Of a stretch of DNA of 41,380 nucleotides, positions 18,540 through 26,767 are shown piece by piece (position 1 is the first letter of the stretch; each line of letters starts with the position of its first letter). The DNA comes from Acetobacter cibinongensis (lineage in GTDB: Bacteria; Pseudomonadota; Alphaproteobacteria; Acetobacterales; Acetobacteraceae): positions 1 through 41,380 of the forward strand of contig NZ_BAMV01000051.1 in assembly GCF_000963925.1 (NCBI RefSeq), given 5' to 3'. The notes under the pieces are model-generated. The model had not been told where the DNA came from and made no database searches. It was given only the letters and a program-made list of their open reading frames with translations. A program made the translations under genes and the position numbers.

Positions 18540-19766
18540 TTATGGGCCAGATTGTGTATAGCCGTCCGTCAAGGTCTGTAAAAAAGCAACTATTGCATCT
18601 ATTTCCTTTTCTGAAAGCGCTGGGTTATTATCCACGCGCTCTCCAAAAGGCGGATCTTTATTAATATTATCTTGGTACTGCGTTGGTAGATCATTGTAAC
18701 GCATCACGGTGCCGTGCGTATCCTTAGGGTAAACACGGTCAGGGTGGGTATCACGTAGTACATAAAACGCCACAGCATCATGTAGGGTTTTGTAAAAGCC
18801 ATTATGGAAAAATACTTTACGTGTAGCAACATTCCGCAAAGTGGGCGTGCGGAATAAGCCACAATACTCAGGTCGATCATGAAGGTCCTGACGGTCAGGG
18901 CCACATAACCCAAGATCATAAGAACTGACGGAGCGTGTCTCCTCAAGTTCCATATTACGTGGCACGGCCAGAGCAATCATGCCGTAATCAGTAAACTGAG
19001 GGGGTGTGCCATCATGACCAGGTTGGCTGATATGGCACGATGCGCAATTGCCTTTAGCGGGGTCCTCAAACAGTTTTAGACCAAGTTGCTCCTCCGGGCT
19101 CAGGGCAACCTTACCTGCCAGATAGGCATCATACTTACTGGTATAGGGATAAAAAATTTTCCAGCTTTGCTGATACGTTTCAAGCGCTTTTGTCAGCACG
19201 ACAAACAGGGAAGTTGTTTTTAAAAAGGGCTCAAACGCCCGTAATTTCTGTTCGTAGCCAGCCTTAATGGCTTTTGCCACCACCTCTGCCTGCGTTTTAT
19301 TCCCCATCTCGAAGGGAGCCAGTAGCGGTATCGCCGCTTGCTCAGCCAATGTATTGGCGCGGCCGTCCCAGGTTAATCCGCCGGTTGGACCATTATCAAT
19401 GCTTTCGTCGGCTTCATCTTCAGAGTCAAAAAAATGCTCTGTAAACTGGGGCACCGCCTGCAAATATTTTAGAGACGGCGTAGCCCTATGCCCAGTAGCC
19501 TGTAATGTTGCTCCGCCTTTTTGCACAGCAAGACCGTTGGCAGGCGCAAAAGCATGGGCTTCATCGTGACAACTGGCACAAGACAGCTTTCCAGAGGCAG
19601 ACAATGAAGGGTCATGAAACAAGCTATCACCAAGAGCTGAGAGCGCCTCAACCTGCCTGAATACCTCTGCCCGGGTCAGCCCTTCCTCCGCCCTTACGGA
19701 GAAAGGGAACATAAGCATGAGGCCGCCCACAAGAAGTGCTTTGCGCATATATGACTGCCGTATCAT
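18540..19766 (-). CDS. Di-haem cytochrome c peroxidase family protein
   Basis: 408 residues. A signal peptide (KALLVGGLMLMFPFSVRA) is followed by two c-type haem motifs, CASCHDEAH near residue 60 and CASCHISQ near 242, arranged as in bacterial di-haem peroxidases and MauG-like proteins. It would reduce H2O2, or oxidise a partner, in the periplasm with electrons from the cytochrome chain. ATG 19766 lies very close to AGGA; ATG 19748 gives a tidier signal peptide. It follows the nucleoside hydrolase by 65 nt on the same strand, so it may belong to that transcript, although its function does not obviously fit. Confidence 0.87.
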   Translation of the reverse strand: MIRQSYMRKALLVGGLMLMFPFSVRAEEGLTRAEVFRQVEALSALGDSLFHDPSLSASGKLSCASCHDEAHAFAPANGLAVQKGGATLQATGHRATPSLKYLQAVPQFTEHFFDSEDEADESIDNGPTGGLTWDGRANTLAEQAAIPLLAPFEMGNKTQAEVVAKAIKAGYEQKLRAFEPFLKTTSLFVVLTKALETYQQSWKIFYPYTSKYDAYLAGKVALSPEEQLGLKLFEDPAKGNCASCHISQPGHDGTPPQFTDYGMIALAVPRNMELEETRSVSSYDLGLCGPDRQDLHDRPEYCGLFRTPTLRNVATRKVFFHNGFYKTLHDAVAFYVLRDTHPDRVYPKDTHGTVMRYNDLPTQYQDNINKDPPFGERVDNNPALSEKEIDAIVAFLQTLTDGYTQSGP

Positions 19767-19831
19767 GATCCTGTTTTTCTTGTGCTGCCCTTTTTACCTT
19801 CTAGCCAACACATCACGAATGAAGTGAAAGA

Positions 19832-20950
19832 TCAGGGCTGTGCAATCAGCTCTTTAATAAGGGCCTTCATGCGTGGCACATCAACCGTCAGCACGACCTT
19901 TTCTTTCTGCTCATCCAAGCCTGGCTGATACCCCTCCATCCAGGAAAGGATGTCACCATACTGAGCACTAAAGGCGGTATTCACATCCACATAGAGCTCT
20001 GCGCTGGTCCGAATAAGGCTGGGGTCCAACCAGACGGCGGCAGCAATTTCATCCCACAACGGAAAATTATTAGCCGATTTGCGCATAATACGCGCAATTG
20101 GCGTATCGGACTGGGTAATGTCTTTCACAAACTCAGCCGACATTTCCGTCTCTGTAGACGGGTCTACCGGCACCATGAGAATATGCTTCCACGGCGCATG
20201 CATCACAATGGAAGCTGCTTCCGGGTCGAACCGGATATTAAATTCGCGGCGGGGTGAATTGACAAATTCCCGCGCAAACTGGGCCGCCGCCGGGCTGTTG
20301 AGTTTCTGTTGGGGGTTCAGGCTTCCGCCCATATAAACCAATTCTTTGGCAAGACTTGCAAACTGCGGGTCCATTTTCTGGGCGAGAGCCAGATTGGTCA
20401 TGGGACCGCTTTCAATAATGGTAATCTGCCCCGGATACTGGTGCACCATACGCAGCATAAAGGAGGCTGCATTTTCCGCTGAGGGCTTTAATTTAGGATT
20501 ACCCCACGGCAGGTCTGGCACGATATCGGCAGGATGATATGGCGGAAGGGGCTGGTTGGTTTTTTCAACCCACTTTTTCATCCATGCTCCTTTCCATATC
20601 AGTTTACCGTAAAGAGCTTCCCACCGCTCTGTCAGTTTTTCTGAATTCATGAGCGGATAAGTTGCACCGGGTACAACGGGCACATCTGTCTTGTTGGCTA
20701 TTTCCAGCCCGCGCAATGCATACGCAGTTGCCTCTTTCTGCCAGAAATCACCACTGACAGTTGCAAACCCCAACACTTTCACATGCGGAGATTTCAGCAC
20801 CATCCATTGTGCCAAGGCAAAGCCATCATCATCGAAAATAACCAGACGGTCAGCCTGCTCAGCGTGAGCCAATGCAGGCACACAGGCACCAGCCAGCCCC
20901 AACCCGAGAAGGCAGTGTCGTGTAATACGTGAGAAAAAACCGGGTTTCAT
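19832..20950 (-). CDS. Exported nucleoside hydrolase family protein
   Basis: 372 residues of the inosine-uridine nucleoside hydrolase fold. An N-terminal signal peptide (about 1-30, LLGLGLAGACVPALAHAE) suggests a periplasmic enzyme, unusual because most family members are cytosolic. The family's N-terminal Ca-binding loop (normally D-x-D-P-G-x-D-D) is altered to IFDDDGFALAQ near residue 36. Later segments are recognisable: PVVPGATYPL near 95, ESGPMTNLALA near 180, YMGGSL near 207, FNIRFDPEAASIVMHAPWKHILMVPVD near 238. It would split nucleosides into base and ribose. AAAGGT precedes the ATG; cdd lies 12 nt upstream. Confidence 0.82.
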   Translation of the reverse strand: MKPGFFSRITRHCLLGLGLAGACVPALAHAEQADRLVIFDDDGFALAQWMVLKSPHVKVLGFATVSGDFWQKEATAYALRGLEIANKTDVPVVPGATYPLMNSEKLTERWEALYGKLIWKGAWMKKWVEKTNQPLPPYHPADIVPDLPWGNPKLKPSAENAASFMLRMVHQYPGQITIIESGPMTNLALAQKMDPQFASLAKELVYMGGSLNPQQKLNSPAAAQFAREFVNSPRREFNIRFDPEAASIVMHAPWKHILMVPVDPSTETEMSAEFVKDITQSDTPIARIMRKSANNFPLWDEIAAAVWLDPSLIRTSAELYVDVNTAFSAQYGDILSWMEGYQPGLDEQKEKVVLTVDVPRMKALIKELIAQP

Positions 20951-20962
20951 TTGGCAGTACCT

Positions 20963-21379
20963 TTATGCGTCTTGATCAAGATTTTCTGGGCCGAAGGAGG
21001 CTGGCAGCAAAGCGTGGAGTGTCTCTTCAAAAAGAAGCTGCCCCTCCTCATTCACCACCTGCACGCGCGTAGCAGGTGTAGCGAATTCCCGAATTTTTTG
21101 GCGGCAGCCCCCGCAAGGCAGGCAGGGCGCCGGGCCTTTACCTGCAACCATAATGGTCTGAATTTTACGACTACCACCAGCCGCGACCATAGCCGCAATA
21201 GCGCCAGCTTCTGCGCAAGTGCCCTCAGGATAAGCGGCGTTTTCAACGTTACATCCGGCAAAAATCTGCCCATCCTCAGTAACCAGTGCGGCACCCACCT
21301 GAAAGCGGGAATACGGAGCATAGGCTTTCAAACGCACAGCCGTGGCATGCGCCTCCAAAGTGGCAAAAAGATCGGTCAT
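20963..21379 (-). CDS. cdd: Cytidine deaminase
   Basis: 138 residues, the short homotetrameric type. It deaminates cytidine and deoxycytidine to uridine and deoxyuridine in pyrimidine salvage. Zinc ligands and catalytic Glu are visible: GCNVENAAYPEGTCAEAGA near residue 53 (C-A-E) and PCLPCGGCRQ near 90 (P-C-x-x-C). SRFQVGAAL near 24 binds the nucleoside. Its ATG overlaps the stop of the upstream deoxyribosyltransferase gene by 4 nt, so the two are coupled. Confidence 0.95.
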   Translation of the reverse strand: MTDLFATLEAHATAVRLKAYAPYSRFQVGAALVTEDGQIFAGCNVENAAYPEGTCAEAGAIAAMVAAGGSRKIQTIMVAGKGPAPCLPCGGCRQKIREFATPATRVQVVNEEGQLLFEETLHALLPASFGPENLDQDA

Positions 21380-21993
21380 TCCGTCTCTCCTGCACCCTTA
21401 TGCATAAGAGCGGAGAGAGTTTGCGCCGCTACTCTGAAGGCTTCTACAATGTCCTCCGCCACAGCAATGTCACCGCCGCTCTGACGGATAAATCCTTCCA
21501 CCATGGCGTTTTGCAAAAGCCCCTCCGAGTGCACAATCATGCTGTCAGCATCCAGCCAGCGGGTTTTGCCGGAAGCCTGATGTACGGCGCTTAAAGACTC
21601 TTTCCAGCCGCGTTCAAAATAGGCCTGAACCTTATCATGATAACTGCGTCCATCGACTGTATAGCCCGCCATTGGTTTGTTCTGGGCGGCCATGTAGCCA
21701 ATTTCCACCGCAGTCCCTGGGTCCATATCCGCCGCACGACGGAAAGGATCTATACAGAACAAGGCACCATCGCACTCATCCATAAGCCCCCGATCAAGGC
21801 GGGCAATAAGAAGGCTTGTGTCTTTACCGGCTGGGAGCGCTTCTACTTCATCCTGCCCGTCAAATGGTGAAACACCATGCAAGCGTACGGTCAGGCAGAT
21901 TTCCTTGAAGGTATGAAACAGCGCCTGAGCATTCTTCCGGAACACGAGGTCTCCGCCAAGATAAATCTTGGGATATGCCTTAGTCTCAGTCAT
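21376..21993 (-). CDS. Nucleoside 2-deoxyribosyltransferase
   Basis: 205 residues from ATG 21993, preferred because GGAAG lies 5 nt upstream; an in-frame GTG at 22005 gives 4 more residues. The family swaps the base on 2'-deoxyribonucleosides through a covalent deoxyribosyl-enzyme. Seen here: YLGGDLVFRKNA near residue 10, SPFDGQDE near 40, LDRGLMDECDGALFCIDPFR near 66, and DPGTAVEIGYM near 92 with the expected nucleophilic Glu. It is the first gene of the minus-strand salvage operon. Confidence 0.88.
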   Translation of the reverse strand: MTETKAYPKIYLGGDLVFRKNAQALFHTFKEICLTVRLHGVSPFDGQDEVEALPAGKDTSLLIARLDRGLMDECDGALFCIDPFRRAADMDPGTAVEIGYMAAQNKPMAGYTVDGRSYHDKVQAYFERGWKESLSAVHQASGKTRWLDADSMIVHSEGLLQNAMVEGFIRQSGGDIAVAEDIVEAFRVAAQTLSALMHKGAGETE

Positions 21994-22035
21994 GCAATCT
22001 TCCACTGTGTTGCCGCTTCAAGGTTTGAAGGGGGT

Positions 22036-22060
22036 GCTGTTACCAGCTTTCGGTAAAAGC
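22036..22060. promoter_or_regulatory. Candidate operator palindrome between divergent salvage operons
   Basis: GCTGTTACC (22036-22044) and GGTAAAAGC (22052-22060) are inverted repeats matching at 8 of 9 positions with a 7-nt spacer. They lie in the short region between the deoxyribosyltransferase (start 21993) and RNase T2 (start 22179) genes. The dyad fits a dimeric repressor site. No regulator gene is in the window and the binding protein is unknown. Confidence 0.4.
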
Positions 22061-22178
22061 ACACGTTAAATTTTCATCTGGAAGGCCATAGACAGTCCTG
22101 CTGATAAGGGCAACAAACGGGAAAAGATATCCTAACATCCCAACAGTGCGTTCCGCCCCAACCAGTTGAGAGAGCCTT

Positions 22179-22988
22179 ATGCGGTTAATGTCCAAGCGTT
22201 TTTCCGGGGCCGTTCTGGCTCTGGCCCTCCTGTCTGGCTGCGCCCACCATGCACCTAACTCGCCTCCGGCCAATCAGGACCAGAGCAGCCTATCCCTGGC
22301 AGCGCCTCAACATGGGGATTTTGGGCATTACACGCTTGCGCTGACATGGCAGCCGGGCTTCTGCTCAGGTCCTAAAGGAAATAGCTGCAATGCTGACCAA
22401 CCGCGCGAACCGCTGGTCGGGCTACATGGCTTATGGGCCTCCCGCCCATCCGACCTGATCAAGACCAACGTACCCGTCACAACATGGTGGCAAAAAGGAT
22501 GTGCGCTTTATACGCCAGGCGCCACCCTACCCGCCCCACATCTTTCTGCTCCCCTTACCCAGAGGCTGGCAGAATTGGTCGCCCATACGCACAGCAATTT
22601 GGTGGATCACGAATATAAAAAGCATGTGCAGTGCTTTGGTATGGATGGCGAGCAATTTTTCACTGCTGCGGCAACGTTACGTGACCGTTTTGCCTCCCTG
22701 CCCGCAGCGCGTTATCTTGAATCTTCTGCCGGTCAGGTCATCACCAAGACCGACCTGTCCCAGCGGATTCAGGCTGACACAGGCGCATTGCCTGACCGTG
22801 GCGTGCAGTTTCAGTGTAACAAGGACGCACAGAACAGAACTATCCTCTCCCAGATTTGGTTTACGCTTAAACCTGATCACCTTTCCAGCTTTTCACGAGC
22901 AGAGGCTTTCCTGAGCAGCCCGCAACTTCAGGATAACTGCCCGGCCCGCTTCCTTGTGCCTGAATGGCAAAAACCGGCCACCCCTTAA
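22179..22988 (+). CDS. RNase T2 family ribonuclease, lipoprotein
   Basis: 269 residues. The N-terminus is a lipoprotein signal (LALALLSGC, lipobox Cys near residue 21), so the enzyme should be anchored in the outer membrane or face the periplasm. The two catalytic segments of the family are present: LVGLHGLWASRP near residue 85 (first catalytic His) and VDHEYKKHVQCFG near 142 (Glu, Lys and second His). The family cleaves RNA through 2',3'-cyclic phosphates with little base preference. First gene of a plus-strand cluster with a nucleoside transporter and a nucleoside hydrolase, which suggests RNA scavenging. Confidence 0.9.
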   Translation: MRLMSKRFSGAVLALALLSGCAHHAPNSPPANQDQSSLSLAAPQHGDFGHYTLALTWQPGFCSGPKGNSCNADQPREPLVGLHGLWASRPSDLIKTNVPVTTWWQKGCALYTPGATLPAPHLSAPLTQRLAELVAHTHSNLVDHEYKKHVQCFGMDGEQFFTAAATLRDRFASLPAARYLESSAGQVITKTDLSQRIQADTGALPDRGVQFQCNKDAQNRTILSQIWFTLKPDHLSSFSRAEAFLSSPQLQDNCPARFLVPEWQKPATP

Positions 22989-23009
22989 AATCCGGCTCCC
23001 TTCCTTAAG

Positions 23010-23039
23010 CCCAACTGTTGCGTTTCAAGAACAGTTGGG
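23010..23039 (+). repeat. 10-bp hairpin between RNase T2 and transporter genes
   Basis: CCCAACTGTT (23010-23019) pairs perfectly with AACAGTTGGG (23030-23039) around a 10-nt loop, 22 nt after the RNase T2 stop. The following sequence has no proper U run, so it may be a leaky terminator or an mRNA stabiliser that sets different levels of the two genes. Confidence 0.6.
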
Positions 23040-23085
23040 TCAGGAGTGGGTCTCTCTTTTATTTTGCGCCAGTTAAGGACAACGA

Positions 23086-24321
23086 ATGCATAGCCGTGGG
23101 TGCCTTGGTATTCTTCTTCTCATAGGCATTGCTGTCTGTTTTTCCTCGGACCGCAAACATATTCATATCCGCACGGTTGCCGCCTGTCTTGCTGCACAGT
23201 TCGCCATTGGGTTTCTGGTGCTTCGGGTCCCTGCCGGGCAACAGGCTCTCTGGGCTCTCTCCAAATTTGTAACGGGTATTCTGGCATGTGGGGATGAGGG
23301 CGCACGGTTCCTCTTTGGTGCCCTCGCCAGTGATAAAATGGGCACCGTTTTCCCTAACGAGGGCTTTGTCTTTGCCTTCCGGGTTTTGCCATCCCTCGTC
23401 TATGTCAGTGCGCTGATTGCCATTCTGTTCCATGTAGGGCTTATGCAGTTTTTTGCGCGCGTTGCGGGCAAACTGCTGCAAAAAGCGTTTGGCACGTCGC
23501 CTGTTGAATCTTTTGGCGCAATTATCACCATTTTTATTGGTCAGAGCGAACTGCCAGTCGCTCTCGGCCCCTATTTACGCACTATGGCCGCAACGGAATT
23601 ATTTAGCGTTTTGTGCAGTGGGGCGGCCTCCGTTTCAGGCGCCACACTGGTAGGCTATGTAGGCTTGGGCGTGCCTGCACACTATCTTGTTGCGGCATCC
23701 TTCATGGCCATTCCAGGCGGCCTGCTTTTTGCAAAACTACTGGCACCCCGTCCGCCCGGCAGCCCGATTGATACAATGGCATCTGGCCGTTTATCTTATC
23801 ATCAGGCTTTTTTTGAAACGGTGACAGAAGGCGCATTGAAAGGTACCCGCACAGCAGTTGCTGTGGCGGCAACGCTTGTTGCTTTTGTTGGGCTGATTGC
23901 ACTGGTGAATACCGGCCTACAGTCTCTTGGTCCCGCACTGCATGTTCCGGGCCTGTCACTTGAATATCTGTTCGGGCTCTTGTTCGCCCCTATTGCCTGG
24001 TTGCTGGGCGTCCCTGCGGCAGAGTGCGGCATTGTTGGCTCTGTGCTTGGGTTGAAGCTGGTTATTAATGAATTTGTAGGTTACCTGCACCTCAGCCCCT
24101 TTTTGCAGAATGGAGCCCTTTCAGCCCGCAGCGGGGCTATTGCGGCTTTTGCTCTTTGTGGTTTTGCCAATTTAAGTTCCATAGGTATTCTTGTCGCCGC
24201 ATTTGGCAGCCAGTGCCCGGAGCGCCGGGAAGAACTCGCCAGAATAAGCGCCCGGGCGGTCCTTGCTGGCATGTTGTCCAATCTCATGAGTGCCGCTATT
24301 GCGGGCATCATTCTTGTTTAA
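23086..24321 (+). CDS. Concentrative nucleoside transporter (CNT/NupC family)
   Basis: 411 residues, polytopic, with about 8-10 hydrophobic segments. Family blocks are present: ISALIAILFHVGLMQFFARV-like gate near residue 110, the substrate/Na-site region GQSELPVALGPYLRTMAATELFSVLCSGAASVSG near 146-180 (G-Q-x-E motif), and VNEFVGYLHLSPF near 325. CNT proteins import nucleosides with H+ or Na+ across the inner membrane. AAGGA precedes the ATG. It lies 97 nt after the RNase gene and 34 nt before the nucleoside hydrolase gene, so uptake and cleavage appear coupled. Confidence 0.93.
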   Translation: MHSRGCLGILLLIGIAVCFSSDRKHIHIRTVAACLAAQFAIGFLVLRVPAGQQALWALSKFVTGILACGDEGARFLFGALASDKMGTVFPNEGFVFAFRVLPSLVYVSALIAILFHVGLMQFFARVAGKLLQKAFGTSPVESFGAIITIFIGQSELPVALGPYLRTMAATELFSVLCSGAASVSGATLVGYVGLGVPAHYLVAASFMAIPGGLLFAKLLAPRPPGSPIDTMASGRLSYHQAFFETVTEGALKGTRTAVAVAATLVAFVGLIALVNTGLQSLGPALHVPGLSLEYLFGLLFAPIAWLLGVPAAECGIVGSVLGLKLVINEFVGYLHLSPFLQNGALSARSGAIAAFALCGFANLSSIGILVAAFGSQCPERREELARISARAVLAGMLSNLMSAAIAGIILV

Positions 24322-24355
24322 GCCCCATCTGCCATCTGTTTTGCGGGAGCGCTCC

Positions 24356-25297
24356 ATGACACCACAGAAAATCATTATTGATACAGACCCTGGCCAAGAC
24401 GATGCCATTGCCATCATGCTGGCCTTGGCATCGCCGGAGTTTGAGGTGCTGGGCTTGGTTGCGGCCGCAGGCAATGTACCTGTTGAACAGACAGCGGAGA
24501 ACGCCTGTAAAATTCTGGAATTAGCCGGGCGTTTAGATGTGCCTGTCTATAAAGGTTGCCCACGACCAATACGCCGCCCCCCCATTAATGCACAGCATGT
24601 GCATGGGGATACGGGAATGGACGGCCCCGACTTACCCGCTCCTACCCTAACGCCTATGCCCCAACATGGTGTGGCATTTTTGCTGGACACTCTTGCTAGC
24701 AACCCGGCCCAAACCATTACCATTGTGACTCTGGGGCCGATGACCAATCTGTCAACAGCTATTATTCAGGCTCCGGATATTGTGGCACGCGCCAAACGCA
24801 TTGTGTCCATGTGTGGCGCATGGGCGGAAAGCGGAAACATTACACCAAGCGCCGAGTTCAATGCCTTTGCAGACCCTGATGCCGCCGCAATAGTCCTGGT
24901 GAGCGGTCTTCCTCTCACACTGCTCCCACTGGATGTTACTCATAAGTTTCTGATTACACCGGAGCGACTGGAAAAACTTGCGGCACTTCCTGGCCGTTGT
25001 GCACGCGCCGCCTACGACATGCTTAACTTTTCAGCGCGCTTTGACTTAAAAAAGTACGGCTGGAGCGGCGCCCCCTTGCATGACCCGTGCACTATTGGCT
25101 GGCTTCTTGCGCCCGAATTTTTCTCCGGTCGGCGTGTGAATGTGGAAGTAGAGGTCTCCAGCCCACTTACCCTTGGGGCCACGGCTGTAGACTGGTGGAA
25201 CGTAACGCAGCGCCCACCCAACGCAGAATTCCTGAATACTGTTGATGCCGCCGGTTTATGGACGCTCATGTTGGAGCGTCTGTCCAAGCTGCCCTAA
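24356..25297 (+). CDS. Cytosolic nucleoside hydrolase (IunH/Rih type)
   Basis: 313 residues from ATG 24356; an in-frame start at 24290 would overlap the transporter gene and precede the family's first strand. The Ca-binding loop is canonical (IIIDTDPGQDDAIAIMLAL, residues 6-24). HVHGDTGMDGPDLP near 82, TLGPMTNLSTA near 122, CGAWAESGNITPSAEFNAFADPDAAAIVL near 150 and the C-terminal HDPCTIGWLL near 239 with the last metal Asp complete the site. It hydrolyses purine or pyrimidine ribonucleosides; specificity is not readable. The stop overlaps convergent tpm by 4 nt. Confidence 0.94.
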   Translation: MTPQKIIIDTDPGQDDAIAIMLALASPEFEVLGLVAAAGNVPVEQTAENACKILELAGRLDVPVYKGCPRPIRRPPINAQHVHGDTGMDGPDLPAPTLTPMPQHGVAFLLDTLASNPAQTITIVTLGPMTNLSTAIIQAPDIVARAKRIVSMCGAWAESGNITPSAEFNAFADPDAAAIVLVSGLPLTLLPLDVTHKFLITPERLEKLAALPGRCARAAYDMLNFSARFDLKKYGWSGAPLHDPCTIGWLLAPEFFSGRRVNVEVEVSSPLTLGATAVDWWNVTQRPPNAEFLNTVDAAGLWTLMLERLSKLP

Positions 25298-25938
25298 AGC
25301 CGTTTGGGACTAAGAAGCCATACCACCTCCTGTGCCGGGCAAATGCCTTTAAGGCCACCTGGCACAGCTTCTGCCTCCAGTTCCGTGAGGGTATAATGCC
25401 CTGCATAGAGGGCACGGAGTTCCCGCTCATCCACTGAGAACGGTGGCCCTGCCCGTCTCGTCTGGTCGTAATCAAGGCAAACCAACAGTTGTCGTGCTGC
25501 ATGCGTAATCTGGACTACGTGCGCGGCATAAAGCTGGCGCATATGGCGTGGCAGTGCGATGAGCGCCGCACGATCATAGATAGCATCAACCGTCCCGACA
25601 GATGTGGCATCAAGACGGAAAATATCGCCTACAAAAACGCGGAGAGGACCCGCGCTATAACACGGACCATAATCGGTTAACGTGATTTCAGGTTTGTACC
25701 CAAGGTCTTGAAATAAGCTTTCTACTGCAATCTGGCTTAGCTCGCTTCCCGTTACACGAAAACCCTGAGCAAGCAGCCAATGTATGTCCACAGTTTTGCC
25801 GCACAACGGGACAAACACATGCGCACCGGCAACAAGATTCACTGCTGGAAAATGGCGAAGCAGGAACGCATGCGGTTCTGCCGCATGAAAACCTGTTTCG
25901 TTCCGTTGCCATTTATCAAGCCAGAAAGAGGCGTCCAT
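25294..25938 (-). CDS. tpm: Thiopurine S-methyltransferase family protein
   Basis: 214 residues. Bacterial TPMT features: FWLDKWQRNETGFH at residues 5-18, FVPLCGKTVDIHWLLAQGFRVTGSELS near 41-68 (SAM-binding motif I), IYDRAALIALPRHMR near 120, and the family-typical LLVCLDYD and GPPFSV stretches near 150. The family methylates thiol, selenium or tellurium compounds with S-adenosylmethionine, so roles in metalloid or thiopurine detoxification are possible. AAGGTG precedes the ATG. It follows rlmE by 37 nt on the same strand. Confidence 0.88.
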   Translation of the reverse strand: MDASFWLDKWQRNETGFHAAEPHAFLLRHFPAVNLVAGAHVFVPLCGKTVDIHWLLAQGFRVTGSELSQIAVESLFQDLGYKPEITLTDYGPCYSAGPLRVFVGDIFRLDATSVGTVDAIYDRAALIALPRHMRQLYAAHVVQITHAARQLLVCLDYDQTRRAGPPFSVDERELRALYAGHYTLTELEAEAVPGGLKGICPAQEVVWLLSPKRL

Positions 25939-25975
25939 CAGGGGCTACACCTTAGTCGGAAACCGGCAGCCGCGT

Positions 25976-26767
25976 TCACTCCGGTTTTTTCAACCGGTCA
26001 GGCCGGAAGCCTGTTGCCACAACGTAAAGCTCGCTTGAATCCTTGCGGCTTGCTGGTGGTTTGGCATGACGGACAAGTGAGAATGCCTGCTTGAGTGTGT
26101 CCAGCATGGCGCGCTCTGCGCCGCCTTGGAACACTTTGGCTACAAACCCACCACCTTCGGCCAGAATATCAAAGGCAAAATGCAGGGCCTCCTCAGCCAG
26201 ACCGATGATACGGATATGGTCTGTCGCGGAGTGGCCTGTGGTGTTAGGGGCCATGTCTGACAACACAAGGTCAGCCTTGCCGTCCAACATGCCAATCAGC
26301 CGCCCAGCCATTTCCGGGTCTGTAAAGTCCCCTTCAATGACATCTGCCCCGGCAACCGGGTCAACCGGTAGCAGATCCACACCCACAACGCGGCTGGCTC
26401 CGCGTTTGACGATAACCTGAGTCCATCCGCCCGGAGCTGCCCCCAGATCAACCACGCGCATACCGGGTTTAATCAGGTGGAAACGATCATCCAGTTCAAT
26501 CAGCTTGAACGCTGCCCGGGAGCGCCACCCCTGCTTGTGGGCTGCCTGCACATACGGGTCATTCAACTGCCGAGAGAGCCAACGCTGCTGGGCTGTTGTA
26601 CGCCCACGCGCCGTGCGGAGTGAGACTGCTTTAGAGCGCAGCGTATGGGGCGCATCTGAGTCATCCTTGCTCAGACCCGCTCCGGGTGCACTACTGCTTT
26701 TGCGCGCACGCCCTGCCACACGCAAAGGTTGTTTCGTCCGGCCTGAGCCGGTTTTCTGGTCACTCAT
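25976..26767 (-). CDS. rlmE: 23S rRNA (uridine-2552 2'-O)-methyltransferase
   Basis: 263 residues, longer than the roughly 209 of E. coli because of a basic N-terminal extension (about 55 residues, many Arg, Lys and Ser). The FtsJ fold follows: SRAAFKLIELDDRF near residue 82, VVDLGAAPGGWTQV near 104 (SAM motif I), DFTDPE, and LSDMAPNTTGHSATDH near 165 holding the catalytic Asp of the K-D-K-E set. It methylates U2552 of 23S rRNA in late 50S assembly. Its ATG overlaps the ppx/gppA stop by 4 nt, as in other alphaproteobacteria. Confidence 0.94.
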   Translation of the reverse strand: MSDQKTGSGRTKQPLRVAGRARKSSSAPGAGLSKDDSDAPHTLRSKAVSLRTARGRTTAQQRWLSRQLNDPYVQAAHKQGWRSRAAFKLIELDDRFHLIKPGMRVVDLGAAPGGWTQVIVKRGASRVVGVDLLPVDPVAGADVIEGDFTDPEMAGRLIGMLDGKADLVLSDMAPNTTGHSATDHIRIIGLAEEALHFAFDILAEGGGFVAKVFQGGAERAMLDTLKQAFSLVRHAKPPASRKDSSELYVVATGFRPDRLKKPE

